Below, one piece after another: positions 1 to 11,234 of a DNA stretch of 64,000 bases. Position numbers and translations under genes: made by a program. The stretch comes from Telmatactis stephensoni (taxonomy: Eukaryota > Cnidaria > Anthozoa > Actiniaria > Isophelliidae): positions 248,001-312,000 of the forward strand of contig JALIZF010001587.1 in NCBI GenBank assembly GCA_029948255.1, read 5' to 3'. The notes beneath the pieces are model-generated. The model saw nothing but the letters and a program-made list of their open reading frames with translations, was not told the DNA's origin and searched no databases. Within the stretch, counting starts at the first letter, position 1, and the number at the start of each line of letters is the position of its first letter.

Positions 1-18
1 ACGTACAGATCGAACACA

Positions 19-180
19 ATGGCTGATATCACAGATATCAGCTACATATCTCAATGACTTTGAACAAAGGTTTCAATTCAAGGCTAACAAGCATGTTTCT
101 TTACATTTCTTATACTTTCGATAGCCTCAAATTGAAACCTTTGTTCATAGTCACTGGAGCGCATCTGTGATATCAGCTAT
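19..180. repeat. Short inverted-repeat element (MITE-like)
   Basis: The two ends are inverted copies of each other: GCTGATATCACAGAT at the left returns as ATCTGTGATATCAGC at the right, and AACAAAGGTTTCAATT returns as AATTGAAACCTTTGTT. One end-like copy of the same motif occurs at about 45539-45558 in a K1 intron, so the family is dispersed. There is no coding capacity. Confidence 0.7.
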
Positions 181-200
181 TTCTCACGAACTATATATAG

Positions 201-358
201 GAGCAGGGATGGCACATTTGGTTAGTGCGCGGCCTTCGGTGCAAGAGGTCCAGAGTTCGATCCCCAGTGACCTCACATCCTTGTTTCAACTTCTTTCCTT
301 TCTGTTTAGCTTTAAGTAGCTTTAAATACCCTTAAAACGGAGCACTGATGGAGAGAGG
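201..358 (+). mobile_element. tRNA-derived SINE, copy 1
   Basis: The head has tRNA-like internal promoter boxes: GGTTAGTGCGC (A-box-like) and AGAGTTCGATCCCC (B-box-like). It is followed by a non-tRNA body ending in TACCCTTAAAACGGAGCACTGA and a purine-rich GAGA tail. The same head, body and tail recur at 17485-17710, which identifies a SINE family rather than a functional tRNA. Confidence 0.75.
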
Positions 359-446
359 GGAGTAAAATGAGCGCACCGTCGACCTCAAGTTTATCGGTTA
401 GTCAAATAACTGTCACGAGTTATCGACGTAAAATATGGTTGCTGAG

Positions 447-1845
447 CATGTATACAATTTGTCTGTGCATGTCTGTGTTTTGGGCTTGAAATTCATTTGC
501 ATATCGAATGCAAGAAATTTTATGTTGACACGGAATATTTGGCTGGCTATCTCGTTCTTCAAAATTATGTTCAACTACCGAAATACTGAGACAACTAAAA
601 CATGAGCAGTCTACCTACCGCTAGTGCGCTGTGCATAATTATCCAAACTGAAGGCACTCCAGATGGGAAAATATCACGCGTCAAAGTCAGTAGAAAGTTG
701 TGAGAAGAACCAGAACTCCGCACTTTCGAGTAATATTGTGGGCACTAAATTTATATGTAAGGTACGTTAAGCAGTGGAAGCCATTAACAACAAGTTACTG
801 TGTAGATTAGATCCAATAAGAGTACTCTGCACTTCATTGATTGTTGAATAATTAGCCATGTTTACTGGAATGTCGTACTTTTTCGGTCAAAATTCTTGCA
901 ATTCACTTTCAAAATTTTACATCTTAGACTGCGCCCCCCAGCAAATTTATTTAGTAATTCGCTTTTTCCACGCTTCTTTCTTGCAAAACTGAGCTTTTTT
1001 AGTCCAAACTCGTGGTCCCTACATGTGATCTAAAGCATTTTTGTGAATGTGTTTCCAAGCACGTTGTTTGCATGCAAATTTCAGCGATGAATTTATTGCT
1101 CTTTTATAATGTATAAAACGCTGCTTACGGCATAACCTGTATGCCTCACAATGTATAATAATAGGTCACTAACTTCTAGATAAATTTTGCAGATTATAAA
1201 ATATAGGCTAACGAATTTAGTCAATTTTAACAAGGCTTGAACCCGGCTGTAAACATTGCTTGAAATCACATGGAGGGACCAGGAGTTTCCACCAAGAAAG
1301 CTCTGTTTTACAAGAACGAAGCATGGAAAAAGCGCTTTATTAAATAATTTTGCTGGGGGGCGCTGTCAAAGATGTAAAAAAATTGCAAGAATTGTGCGCC
1401 AAAAAGTACGAGATTCCAGTAAACATGGCTAATTATTCAACAATCAATGAAGTGCAGAGTACTCTTATTGGATCCAATTCACACAGTACCATGTTGGTAA
1501 TGACATCCATTACTAAATTTACCTTATACATGAATTCAACGCCAACATTATAACTCGAAAGTGCGGAGTTCTGGTCCTTCACACAACTTTCTACTGACTT
1601 TGACGCGTGATATTTTCCCATCTGGAGTGCCTTCAGTTTGGATAATTATGCACAGCGCACTAGCCGAGCGGTAGGTAGACTGCTCATGTTTTAGTTGTCT
1701 CAGTATTTCGGTAGTTGAACATAATTTTGAAGAACGAGATAGCCAGCCAAATATTCCGTGTCAACATAAAATTTCTTGCATTCGATATGCAAATGAATTT
1801 CAAGCCCAAAACACAGACATGCGCACACAAATTGTATACATGCTT
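447..1845. mobile_element. Large foldback (inverted-repeat) element, about 1.4 kb
   Basis: The left arm (about 447-1050) and right arm (about 1240-1845) are long imperfect inverted copies. For example, GCATGTATACAATTTGT near 447 is answered by ACAAATTGTATACATGC near 1828, and the block around 660-720 by the block around 1560-1625. The arms are diverged by substitutions and indels, with a short AT-rich centre. The short open frames at 1350-1621 are arm sequence, not genes. The right end lies about 60 bp from the splice acceptor of actinoporin-like gene A. Confidence 0.8.
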
Positions 1846-1905
1846 GGTTGCTGTACTTTACTTTACTTTTTAACTATACTTCAAATCGTTTTCATTTGTT
1901 TGCAG

Positions 1906-2925
1906 ATGGCGCTTATGGAGTGGAGGGTGCTTTAGCATATCTAATTACTGAAACTCAATTGTCGGGAAAGATTTATCTAATTATCATGTGGAAAGTCCCT
2001 CAATTTGGTTCGGCTGACAATATTGCTTTTTCTACCAAGGTTAGTATATCCAGGAGTTGTTTCAAATCCATAATATCTCATGTTTTTCTATTGTGTGTGT
2101 GTGTGTGTGGAGGGGGAGGGGGAAAGGGAGGGGGCAGCTCTGATGCAAACACAATTACATCGATGTTGAAGCTCATAACTCTTATATATATCTACAAATT
2201 GAAAAGAAAACAAGCAAAAAAGAACCATCATCACCAAAGCAAAAACGAATCCTCATCTAAATGCTAGATTCCCCCCAAGGTACAAGGCATTATGGACATG
2301 CGAAAGTAGGGAATACGGTGACATGGAATGGGGTTTGGGTTAGTGGTGTACCAAGGATTCATGAATCAAGTATTGTATATATGTATGTAGCTTCCTACTC
2401 AGAATATAAGGCATCCGTACTTATCATATCAGTTTGGAATTCTGATAATTTTTCTCTTGAAATAAGATGCCATTTTGACGTCTATTCGGGATCCACTGAT
2501 TGAGAAATGCATTAATATTGAGTAGTGAAAGAGAAAGGTGAGAAAAGGAGAAGTTGAATTTGGCGCAGTTTACTTGTCCGCTCATGAGTCGGGTTTCCTG
2601 TGGAGCCTCAGACTCTAAATATGACGGACAATCTGATTAGATACGCATTATACGTACACCACAAGAAATCCGTGAGCGACGTTTTTTTGATGTGTGGAAT
2701 AGTCAAAGTAATAAGAGTTATCCCTTTTCTTTTCAGATTGCAAGAAAGACTGAGGTCAATAGAAGTTATCTCGAAAAGCTTTTTGATCAAGCAAACTGGA
2801 TGAAGGCTGTAGATTTTCACAACTACAACACTGAAACAGATACAAGCTTTGTTTTAAAAACTGCCATGGGAACACAAAACACTGTCTCTCTCAGAGTTGA
2901 AATTGGTACTGTCAAAAATTCATAG
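1906..2925 (+). CDS. Actinoporin-like gene A, 3' part (last two exons)
   Basis: Two exons are visible: 1906-2039 (phase 1 in, phase 0 out) and 2737-2925 (ending in TAG), each bounded by TTTGCAG/TTTCAG acceptors, with a GTTAGT donor between. The first encodes a Gly-rich turn, a Tyr-Leu beta strand and a strand ending in Val-Pro. The second encodes a Trp-containing segment and a final pair of beta strands (TAMGTQNTVSLRVEIG). This order and these exon boundaries match gene C and the C-terminal half of actinoporin-type proteins (sea anemone cytotoxic protein family). No RGD is present, and the aromatic cluster after Val-Pro that binds phosphocholine in anemone toxins is absent. A polyadenylation signal AATAAA lies at about 3039. 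Leader and N-terminal exons were not found and probably lie before the window, beyond the foldback element. Family membership is inferred from pattern, not from a search. Confidence 0.6.
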
Positions 2926-3300
2926 GCTGAGTGTCGAACCCTTTGTAGTTCAGCCTGCATGAATGTCCGTCTTTGTGCACGATTTTAAGGCATTAAGCAA
3001 TAATACACTCAGTAAAAATTATGATATACTAAGCTCTAAATAAAGTTGTTTGAAATCGATGTTTATATGTGAGATCTGTTTATAGCATTTTATTGAGTAT
3101 TTTATGCGTATTCATTTAGTGTAATTTAGTTATGTGACTGACCCTACAAGCTTTCATAACCTCTCCTCTCCTCTCCTATCATATAAGTCACTATTATATC
3201 ATTCATTTATAAATGAGCTTCTGTACTTTAACTGATTAGTGAGTCATAGGCAGTACCCCTCCCCCTTGGTGTAGATGTAGGCTTAGAAGATATTCATGCT

Positions 3301-6300
3301 TTATGCTAAAAATACTTGGAATGGAGCTTTGTTTGCCCCACCCATGGAATAAACTATCTTTATTCCCAGATTTTCTTTTGCTTGCCATGTGCCATAGGCA
3401 CCAGCGTTATGGAATGGTCTAAAACCTTTGAAGGCCGTAAACGATTTCTGTTTTGAATTCGCAGGGAAAGGGTTTGCGTCTCTGATCTAATAAATGTGAA
3501 AGAAAAGACAAAAGATTGTTAAATTGGCTGGCACAAATATAAGATGAAGGGAAAATATAGGGTAAATATAAGTAAAGATAGGTAGGTAGGTAGGTAGATA
3601 GGCAGGTAGGTATAGGAAGGTACAATCCTGGACTAATTATTTTGGGACAGGGTGGATTTTGTGCACCCCTGACCCTTACAGCACCCTCCCCCCTCCCCCT
3701 CCGCTCAATGATGTCTTTCACTTGGGACTGGGAAAGACGGGTACATGTCCTGGTAACTGCAACATTGTTTGGAGGGGGCGGAGCCGAGAATCAACGATAT
3801 TGGATGATGGAAAATACGGTTTTGTACTTGAACTGTCCAAGACATTCTGACCAGAATTGTAGGTAGGTAGGTAGGTAGGTAGGTAGGTAGGTAGGTAGGT
3901 AGGTAGGTAGGTAGGTAGGTAGGTAGGTAGGTAGGTAGGTAGGTAAGTAGGTAGGTAGGTAGGCGGGGTAGTAGGTAGGTGGGTAGGTGGGTACGGAGCT
4001 TCGAGGTATTTATCTGCCTTATTATATGATTGAGGAGGTTTTCACACAAAAGCGATTCAAAAAGACAATCACTAATTAGATCATTGTTACCGAATTCCCA
4101 GAAGGAAACCTTATTAAATAATTGTTTTTCAATTCTATTCAGTGAAACACTAACGAACTTCATGATAACACACAAAAGATTTTTTTGTTGAGAAGATTCC
4201 ATCAGTTAGCTCAGTAGCATAGTGGTTAAAAGCGGGTATAGGAGTGCAGAAAGTCTCGGGTTCGAATCTCTGTCATTTATCAAAGACTTTTTTTTCCACC
4301 AAAAATCGCTACTTAGTATATTTCTAAGAAAATTTCTAAGTCTTGATGTCCACACATAAATCATCTAAGGAAGTATGACACGAAATTATAAATTCAAGTG
4401 ATGTATCCAGATAAACCCCGGGAATTATAAATTCAAGTGATTTATACAGATACATCCCGGAGAAGCTCTATATAAAACCCTTGAATATATAATCATCGTG
4501 AATCTAGTGATATAAAGTCCTATGAATAACAAAGAAAACAGACTCAATCATATAATAAGGAGCTATATGAATGACCGATTTGAAAAAAATTACCTCAGCG
4601 AAAAATTCGTTGGTAAATCCAGGCTGTACACTGAATGCAATAAGCAGCCATTTGTCAGTTCCAAGTTTAAACGTAAGAAAACCCTCTGTGCCAAAACCTA
4701 TTTTGCGTTCGGCCTTGCGGTCTATACCTGTATGTAGATAAGAAAGCCAGATCAAACACCAGTAAATAAACCTAAGGCCGTATCTACGACCTTGACAAGT
4801 TTCTTTGACAATTATTCCCCTTGCCCATGTGGACGGATCAAGAAGAATTATTACTTGACGAGAAACAAGTTGTCCTTGACAGTTTTTTGTGTGCGATATT
4901 TATCACTTTTCACTTATCACAAAGACCTTGGTACTGAGAAAAACTATCACATCAGTACCCCCGGCAAAATTTTCTCATAGAGTCCACTATAGGAATAACC
5001 CCTGCTTTCCTTACTAATTTCCTCTCATTCTTACCGGCGATTGACCCCTTGAATGTAACAATTACTGTCTCTTTACTCTTAATGCTGAATGGTGGGGGTG
5101 CTTCCATTTTTGTCGCAGTCATCATGTACCACTTTGGATCTGTGAGTTCGTTAGGACAGTTGTTGGTAATTGAAAGAGAAACAGCTGAAGCCAGGTCCAC
5201 TACTTTAAGGATTTCTTTCATCAGATCGCCAAGATTCGAAACTGCAGTTTTGGCGGTCTTTAGATCTTCCACAAGGTCAGACCGTTTGGAGATTCCTAAG
5301 AAAAATCCAAAAAAACTATTTTAGGTATCAGAATAAATTTTATCATTTCACTCGGCTAACGCCTCGTGCAGTATTTAAAATTTCTCGTTCATTGTTAGCA
5401 AACTCGTGAAGGTAAATCCCGATAATTCACTCGCTGAGTGCGTTAACCTCGAAGTATTGTATTGTATTGTATTGTATTGCATTGCATTGCATTGCATTAT
5501 ATTGTGTTGTGTTGTGTTGTGTTGTGTTGTGTTGAGTTGTGTTGTGTTGTGTTGTGTTGTGTTGTGTTGTGTTGTGTTGTGTTGTGTTGTGTTGTGTTGT
5601 GTTGTGTTGTGTTGTGTTGTGTTGTGTTGTGTTGTGTTGTGTTGTGTTGTGTTGTGTTGTGTTGTGTTGTGTTGTGTTGTGTTGAGTTGTGTTGTGTTGT
5701 GTTGTGTTGTGTTGTGTTGTGTTGTGTTGTGTTGTGTTGTGTTGTGTTGTGTTGTGTTGTGTTGTGTTGTGTTGTGTTGTGTTGTGTTGTGTTGTGTTGT
5801 GTTGTGTTGTGTTGTGTTGTGTTGTATTGTATTGTATTGTATTTATTCGCTGGCCAGCGAATGTTTTCATACAAAATTTCGATTTTTGAAAATTCATATC
5901 TTCGTGAGTTTGAAAGTTACTTCATTCAAACTTCACAGTTTTACTAATTTTGACATGCTCTTTCCAGCTATGGTAATTATATTTCTTTACTGTGACTTTT
6001 GGAATTACATGATAAAAGCTCATTAGCGCGCGTGTTATATCTCAAATATTTTATAATGTATTGTATTGTATTGTATGATATTGTGTTGTGTTATGTTGTA
6101 TTGTGTTGTGTTGTGTTGTGTTGTAATTCTAATATTATATATTATAAGTATAATAATTTACTTTGCAATTGGTTTGGTCCCGCTTGGGAGGCACTGGGTT
6201 GAACGCATATTACCCTAGAAATGAATTAAAGTCAGACAAATACGAGTATATAGGAATTAAATATTTTTTCTCATTTCTCAGCTCGCCTTGGGTTTTGTTG

Positions 6301-6922
6301 ATACCCTCCTGCCAATATGACCACTGCAACTCTCGTTACAGACTCCTTTGGACAAGCTATTTCAACCCTAAGCGACAATGTATTTTTAGAGAATTTTTTT
6401 TATATGCAGGTTTGGAGGACACTAGTATAAAACGTCTGTGCATGCTCGTAGTCACGTCTTCGTACTTTTTTGCAAATTTCGATTTTACGCTTGCCTTCAA
6501 CAATGGTTTTCAAAAAATGTCCAAACGTAAGGTCGGTTCTTGAAATTAAATAAACTCAGGTCCAGTATTCACATAGCGTGTTAATGTGCTCATTAATATA
6601 ATATCTTTGTCTCACAAAAGTATACAAAATAAATTTTATATTTACACCGAGAACACAAGCATTTCATCTGAAGCTAAAACTCACACTCATCTCTTTGGAA
6701 AACATCGTACTGTGCACGCATGCGCAGACGACTTTCACTTATGTGGTTTGGAGGAGATAACTTCTTGTAAATACAAACTATTGGACTATTATCTATGTAA
6801 ATATAAATATAAAACGAACTACTGTACACAGTTTCATTTTGAACCTGGAGCCAAAGGCATTACAAAACTAACTCCTTAAGATCAACTTACCCTAAGACAA
6901 AGAGAATCAAGTTGATTTCCAT
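3301..6922 (-). CDS. Actinoporin-like gene B, complete, five exons
   Basis: Exons (minus strand): 6922-6891, 6214-6162, 5295-5035, 4727-4594 and 3486-3301, ending in TAA. Phases are 2,1,1,0, all introns are GT-AG, and the total is 666 nt (221 aa). Exon 1 is a hydrophobic leader (MEINLILFVLG), so a secreted product is likely. Exon 3 (residues about 29-115) begins with a heptad-like helix followed by beta strands and a Trp-Tyr pair. Exon 4 (116-160) has the strand LLIAFSV, which matches the conserved central strand of actinoporins. Exon 5 has the terminal strands with GTWQAKENLGIKIVYSMGG. Exon 4 is exactly 134 nt, as in gene A. The helix and following segment share one exon here but are split in gene C. 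Intron 2 carries the large GTTGT array. No RGD is present and the family's aromatic binding cluster is not obvious. It could be a non-toxic member of the fold. The exon model is manual but closes in frame. Confidence 0.62.
3576..3990. repeat. (GGTA)n microsatellites in gene B intron 4
   Basis: A short GGTA run lies at about 3576-3622 and a long one at 3859-3990, with occasional substitutions (GTAAG, GGCGGGG). The poly-Tyr/Leu/Pro open frames here are repeat translations. The sequence between the arrays has a small open frame on the plus strand with no recognisable domain. Confidence 0.9.
4204..4275 (+). mobile_element. tRNA-like SINE head or relic
   Basis: TAGCTCAGTAGCATAGTGG followed about 30 nt later by GGGTTCGAATCTC resembles tRNA A and B boxes. 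No clean acceptor stem closes, and it sits in an intron of gene B, so it is probably a SINE relic, not a tRNA gene. Confidence 0.45.
5456..5843. repeat. Pentanucleotide array (GTTGT)n, about 390 bp
   Basis: Roughly 77 units of a 5-bp repeat lie in intron 2 of gene B. Edge units are variants (GTATT, GCATT), and the interior is nearly pure except for a GTTGA variant at about 5531 and again at about 5681. A shorter related array lies at 6057-6125. Long Cys/Val or Thr/Gln/His open frames here are artefacts of the repeat. Confidence 0.97.
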
Positions 6923-7380
6923 TCTTTTGCTCCTACAATTAAAACACACTTAATTAACTGAGCAACAGGAAATATATAGTTTTAAAAATAAAAACGTCGA
7001 CTTTGGTCAATTGGAAATCGGACATATGAGCCGTTACTTACCGAAATATTGCTAACCCTCTCGCAAGATAACTTGCAACAATTATAAAATAAATGATTTA
7101 CCTAAACGTTTATGTATTGGTTTCTAATCTACCTACTTCATACTATTCCACCAATCAGCTTTGACATTGGTCACCACGTGACTACCGGTAGTGGTTCTGA
7201 TTGGTCTAGAGTCTTAACGTCACATATAAATGGTTTATATGATATACTGATGTGAAAAGAACATAGAAGAATAGAAAAGGCTAGCAGTTATCATTATAAA
7301 CGGTTATCTGATTAGGAAAATCTGCTAGGAACCAAAAGCAAACAAAAATACCGTGGTGTTTCCAATATATGATTAAATTT

Positions 7381-7880
7381 TTAATTCTTTGACGAGTTTG
7401 CAATTCTAAACCAATAGCTGGTGGCTGCTTTCATAATAAAATGTTAGTTGACTTAGTCCTAAATATTTTCATATTTTTGAAATGTTCAAAATATTTAAAT
7501 TCTAAGACGTTTTTGAAATTATTCAAGTGTTAATCAATAGCAAGTGGCTGCTTTTACACTAAAACTTCAGTCAACCGCCAATGGCGTATATAACTCGTGG
7601 ATTAGATTTTAAACATTGAGTTCCAGCGATTTATGGCAGCTTCTCAGTTGGGCTTCCTGTGGCGGTTGCGATCTATGCATGCAACTAGATGATTACGCCC
7701 CGAATCGAATGGAATCAGTCCAGATAGAGACATCTTTGAAGCAATATATTTTTATTATCATCAAATTTAAACAGAAAGATTGGACCGACCTGTAAAGCAG
7801 GGATGAAATTTAATAGTCATTTTAGTATGAAAGCAGCCACCAGCTATTGGTTTAGAATTGCAAACTCGTCAAAGAATTAA
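7381..7880. mobile_element. MITE with about 50-bp terminal inverted repeats
   Basis: TTAATTCTTTGACGAGTTTG at the left end is exactly inverted at the right end (CAAACTCGTCAAAGAATTAA), and the similarity continues inward through AGCTATTGGTTTAGAATTG. The ends coincide with TTAA, compatible with but not proving a TTAA target site. No open frame of note is present. Confidence 0.8.
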
Positions 7881-8317
7881 ATAATAAAAGCAATAAAAAG
7901 TCAAAAAAAAAGTCAAGTCAAAAGAATGATCAAATATTAATGAGTTACTGTAATTTCTTTAGCGAAAAAAAGATTCATTAGCCATAAAAGAAAATAAATA
8001 ATAATGTGGCAAAAGAAAGAAAAAAGCGAAAAAAATATTAATTACCGCCGGGCCGAGACTCGAACTACGGACCTTTCGCTTGGAAAGCCATGGGAATGTC
8101 CACTTAACTTGAGAAGTTATATGATTTCACTAACTAAATTTTGCGTATTTATTGCCAATGTGTGGTTGCAACCCCACAGACAAAGCGAAGCGAGAATACA
8201 AAACAAATGCAAAAATGCTTCTCTATGTGGCAAAATGTCGCTATAAATAAAAGAAATTGCTTCATAAAGCACTTAGCCAATAAACAAACTCAATACGCCT
8301 TTTTAACTTTAATTTTC

Positions 8318-8484
8318 AATCCACGAGTTATAGTGAGGGGTCGAAATATGCAAATGTGTCCGAAGCCCACGTTACTTTTGGCCTGACTTCAATCACGTCA
8401 AGCATGCGCAGTAGCATAGTTTAACAATTTGCGAGTGATTGGCACGTTTGCATATTTCGACCCCGATTTGCAATCCACGAGTTA
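8318..8484. repeat. Inverted repeat bracketed by 14-bp direct repeats
   Basis: GGGGTCGAAATATGCAAA at 8337 is inverted as TTTGCATATTTCGACCCC at 8447. Outside it CAATCCACGAGTTA occurs in direct orientation on both sides (about 8318 and 8471). This looks like a small element with a duplicated flank. Confidence 0.65.
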
Positions 8485-8522
8485 AAAAAGAGAGCTGAAC
8501 TTAAAATAATAATTACTATTTG

Positions 8523-8669
8523 GTAGAGTGCACGCACTTAATCCGTGAAACATAAATAGTACAAAATAGTGCTAAATTATGGTAATTCCTTTGTTTCCTA
8601 TTGTCTAATCAACACTATTTACTACTAATTAGTAGTGTTTGTTTCACGGATTAAGTGCATGCACTCTAC
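8523..8669. mobile_element. 147-bp MITE with near-perfect ends
   Basis: GTAGAGTGCACGCACTTAAT at the left is inverted at the right as ATTAAGTGCATGCACTCTAC, and the pairing continues through CCGTGAAAC. The interior is AT-rich and non-coding. Confidence 0.8.
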
Positions 8670-8973
8670 GTTTGTACGTAAGCCAAAACTAATAAGATCA
8701 AAGAACAATGCTTAATTAACGTTTGTTTCGATTGCGTTTGGCTCAAGCAAAGTTGCGCGTTAAAGCGTTTAAATGTGCGTGTTTTTCGAAATCTTTGTAA
8801 GTTTACAGGATGAATGCATAGCTGGTGGTTGATTCTTTTCACGTGAAAATTACAGTCAAACAACCGGCCCGGATTTGTAGAGAATTTTAAACATCTCACT
8901 GACGTCTAGTTTTCGTTAGTTGGTGCCATATGAATTTCAGCGCACGTTCCTGATCAAAAGGATCGACAAGAAA

Positions 8974-9125
8974 CAAGAGACCATAATACTGAGAGAGCGA
9001 GTCTGCACGATGTGTATATTGCTTGAGGCTATTTTTAGTAACAGGAAGTTGACGTCAGTTACTAAAAATAACATTAAGTGCCAAGCATATCGCGCAGACA
9101 TCAATACCAGTATTATGGTCTCTTG
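8974..9125. mobile_element. MITE with 18-bp perfect termini
   Basis: CAAGAGACCATAATACTG at the left end is exactly inverted as CAGTATTATGGTCTCTTG at the right end, with internal palindromic sequence GTTACTAAAAATAAC. A related fragment occurs at about 31149-31240 in a K2 intron. Confidence 0.75.
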
Positions 9126-9795
9126 GAAGGAAGGAATTTCATTTTCCATTTTCCATCCCATTACAACTTCAAGCTTTTAAGAATCGAGGTATCGTCGTAT
9201 TTATTAATAATTTAGTCGCCGTTGCGTTTCGTCTTACAAATCATGAAAACAGCCACTTAACTTTACCTGTAGTAATAACCTTCTTTGTTTTTTCTTTTCA
9301 TCAATATATTCAAAACTGTTTAAATTCTTAGGTTTCTTTGCAACCTTTAATTAGGTTTTAAACTGGTGGTTGTTTTCACACTAAAATTCAGTCATCTTCA
9401 ATCGTCAATTGAAAATAACGCATTTTACGCTTAGAGAATACGTCTTCGACTTATGAGCAGAACTTAATAGGACCAATAAATAACAGTATTGTTGTACAAT
9501 TCTACAGAGAATGTGGTCAATATGCACAAGAAAGCGAAAATATATGAGCCATTTTGAGTCAATAACATTTGATTGGTTTTCCTTGCAAGTTACGCACTTA
9601 TCAAAGTTGAGAAATTGCGATAAAAACGGCAAAAAATGGTTTAATAGGTCTTTGCAGAATTGTATAATAAATAATTTAATAGTCAACTAACTAGCTAATA
9701 CTGCTAATGCTGCGAATTTTTATGATTCACTAGTATTTTGGCTCGCTTTTTTTTTTGTATAAAAATAGGATAAGCTGGCTAGTCGACTAATCATA

Positions 9796-10055
9796 ATATA
9801 CACTTATTTCCAAAAACATTGTCACGGTTCAAAGCAACAAGCGTCAAGGCAAGCCCGAAATGAATGCTTTTTTTTTTTTTTTTGCTGCTAATAATCGATA
9901 ATGTATTCAAATCAAACTTGTTATCAAAATAATTGAGTGCGGTATACTAACAAGGTCTTGAAAATGCTCACATTTTGTAATTAGTTCAATAAAAACGGGT
10001 CTTGGCTTGACGCTTGTTGTTCTGATCCCCTGATTGTTTTTGAAATAAAGTGTAT
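9796..10055. mobile_element. Inverted-repeat element
   Basis: CAACAAGCGTCAAGGCAAG near 9836 is answered by CTTGGCTTGACGCTTGTTG near 10001, and the pairing extends outward through AATACACTTTATTTC-type sequence on both sides. It is non-coding, with a T-run at about 9869-9883. Confidence 0.65.
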
Positions 10056-11234
10056 TTATCTTTACTAGTTTTGAACGAGTTCACCTCAAGTAAATTTAGG
10101 CATTTAAAATGACATGTAAAGTCAAAGCTGTTTCTCTATATTGAAAAACTGCATTTTTTAGATTTTTGTACCATAAACAGCTTGGGAGTTCCATGTAAAA
10201 ATCAGTATCAAATTTCAGTCAATGGACAAGTTCGCAAAACCCGTCCTGGACGTGACTTCTCGTGGAAACCTCCTCTATTTGAATGGCCCAATTCATGTGA
10301 GCTCAAATTCGAAAACGGGAAATTCCGCTTTAGATGAAATTAACCTCGTAAGAAGCGTTTCCGGATCCGTAGAATTTTAATTTGCAAAGGTGTTTAGAAA
10401 TCGAGGTTTCGTCATATTTATAAATAATTTAATCACTGCTCACTGTTGCGTTTCGTCTTGCCAAAAATCTCATGAAAACAGCCACCAGTATTGGTCATAT
10501 ATATGTAGACAAACTCAAGATATCTATTACATGCCATTACTGAACAAGTTCAAATAACATCCCAGCTTTGAAGAAGTCAGTGGAGCCAGTCAGTTCGTCG
10601 AATCACCAACGCGCAAGTTCGTTCATTGTAAGGTATATATGAGAACTTTATCTTGTAGTACATCACACGTCTTTGTTAACATATACGTTTACTGAACTTT
10701 TGATAAAATTAGGGTTTTGTTGTTAAAGCTCTGTAAACAATTTGACCAACTTACGTACGCATGCACTTAGGTTGGTCTTTAGCAATTTAGATTGTTGTAA
10801 AAGCTTCTGCCTTGTTACACAATGCATAGACGAATAAATGAATCCTAAGTTAAGTGGGCCTTAGAGTGGGCCAAACGTGCAAAAAGCCTTGTCTCCATAT
10901 AGTACCCTATTCAATGCGTGAGCTTTAATGAGGAAGCTAAGACTGAAATGTTTCGATATTTTTCAAAATTAAGAGCTATTTGCAACGCTGCAAGTGTATC
11001 GTCGCCATGCATCAGTGGGGCTGAATTAATGGTTGTTTTTGTGCGTGTATGTTTTTTATATAAATTTGTTCTGTTGAAACAACATCAGGGAATTTGAAAG
11101 ATTCAAACCAGATGACGCGGTTCGAATCTTATTTCCTTTAACCCAAACCCAATCCCCTTTAAATCCCATGCATTGCCCTCAAATAAATGCTTGTTACGGA
11201 AGCTAAATTTCCTTTTATTCTTTTTTTAGGCAGA

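Larger units (their letters stand above)
6923..11229. other. Divergent intergenic region between genes B and C
   Basis: Gene B starts leftward at 6922 and gene C rightward at 11235, so promoters of both should lie here. I see no protein-coding exon. The stretch is dominated by inverted-repeat elements (listed separately), a tRNA-like fragment on the minus strand at about 8043-8090, and AT-rich sequence. The last acceptor-like TTTTTTTAG at 11221-11229 suggests that the gene C 5'UTR has an intron in this interval. Confidence 0.6.

Noticed and set aside
3642..3866. Plus-strand open frame ending GKYGFVLELSKTF
   Set aside because: It looks exon-like but sits between GGTA arrays inside gene B intron 4, with no partner exons and no recognisable family.
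5406..6026. Long open frames rich in Cys/Val/Leu (+) or Thr/Gln/His/Asn (-)
   Set aside because: They are translations of the GTTGT array, whose 5-bp unit is open in several frames. There is no non-repeat coding signal.
6317..6540. Plus-strand stretch with LCMLVVTSSYFFANFDF, reminiscent of the actinoporin central strand
   Set aside because: It lies in intron 1 of minus-strand gene B, lacks the preceding Gly-rich turn, and no flanking exon joins it in a consistent phase.
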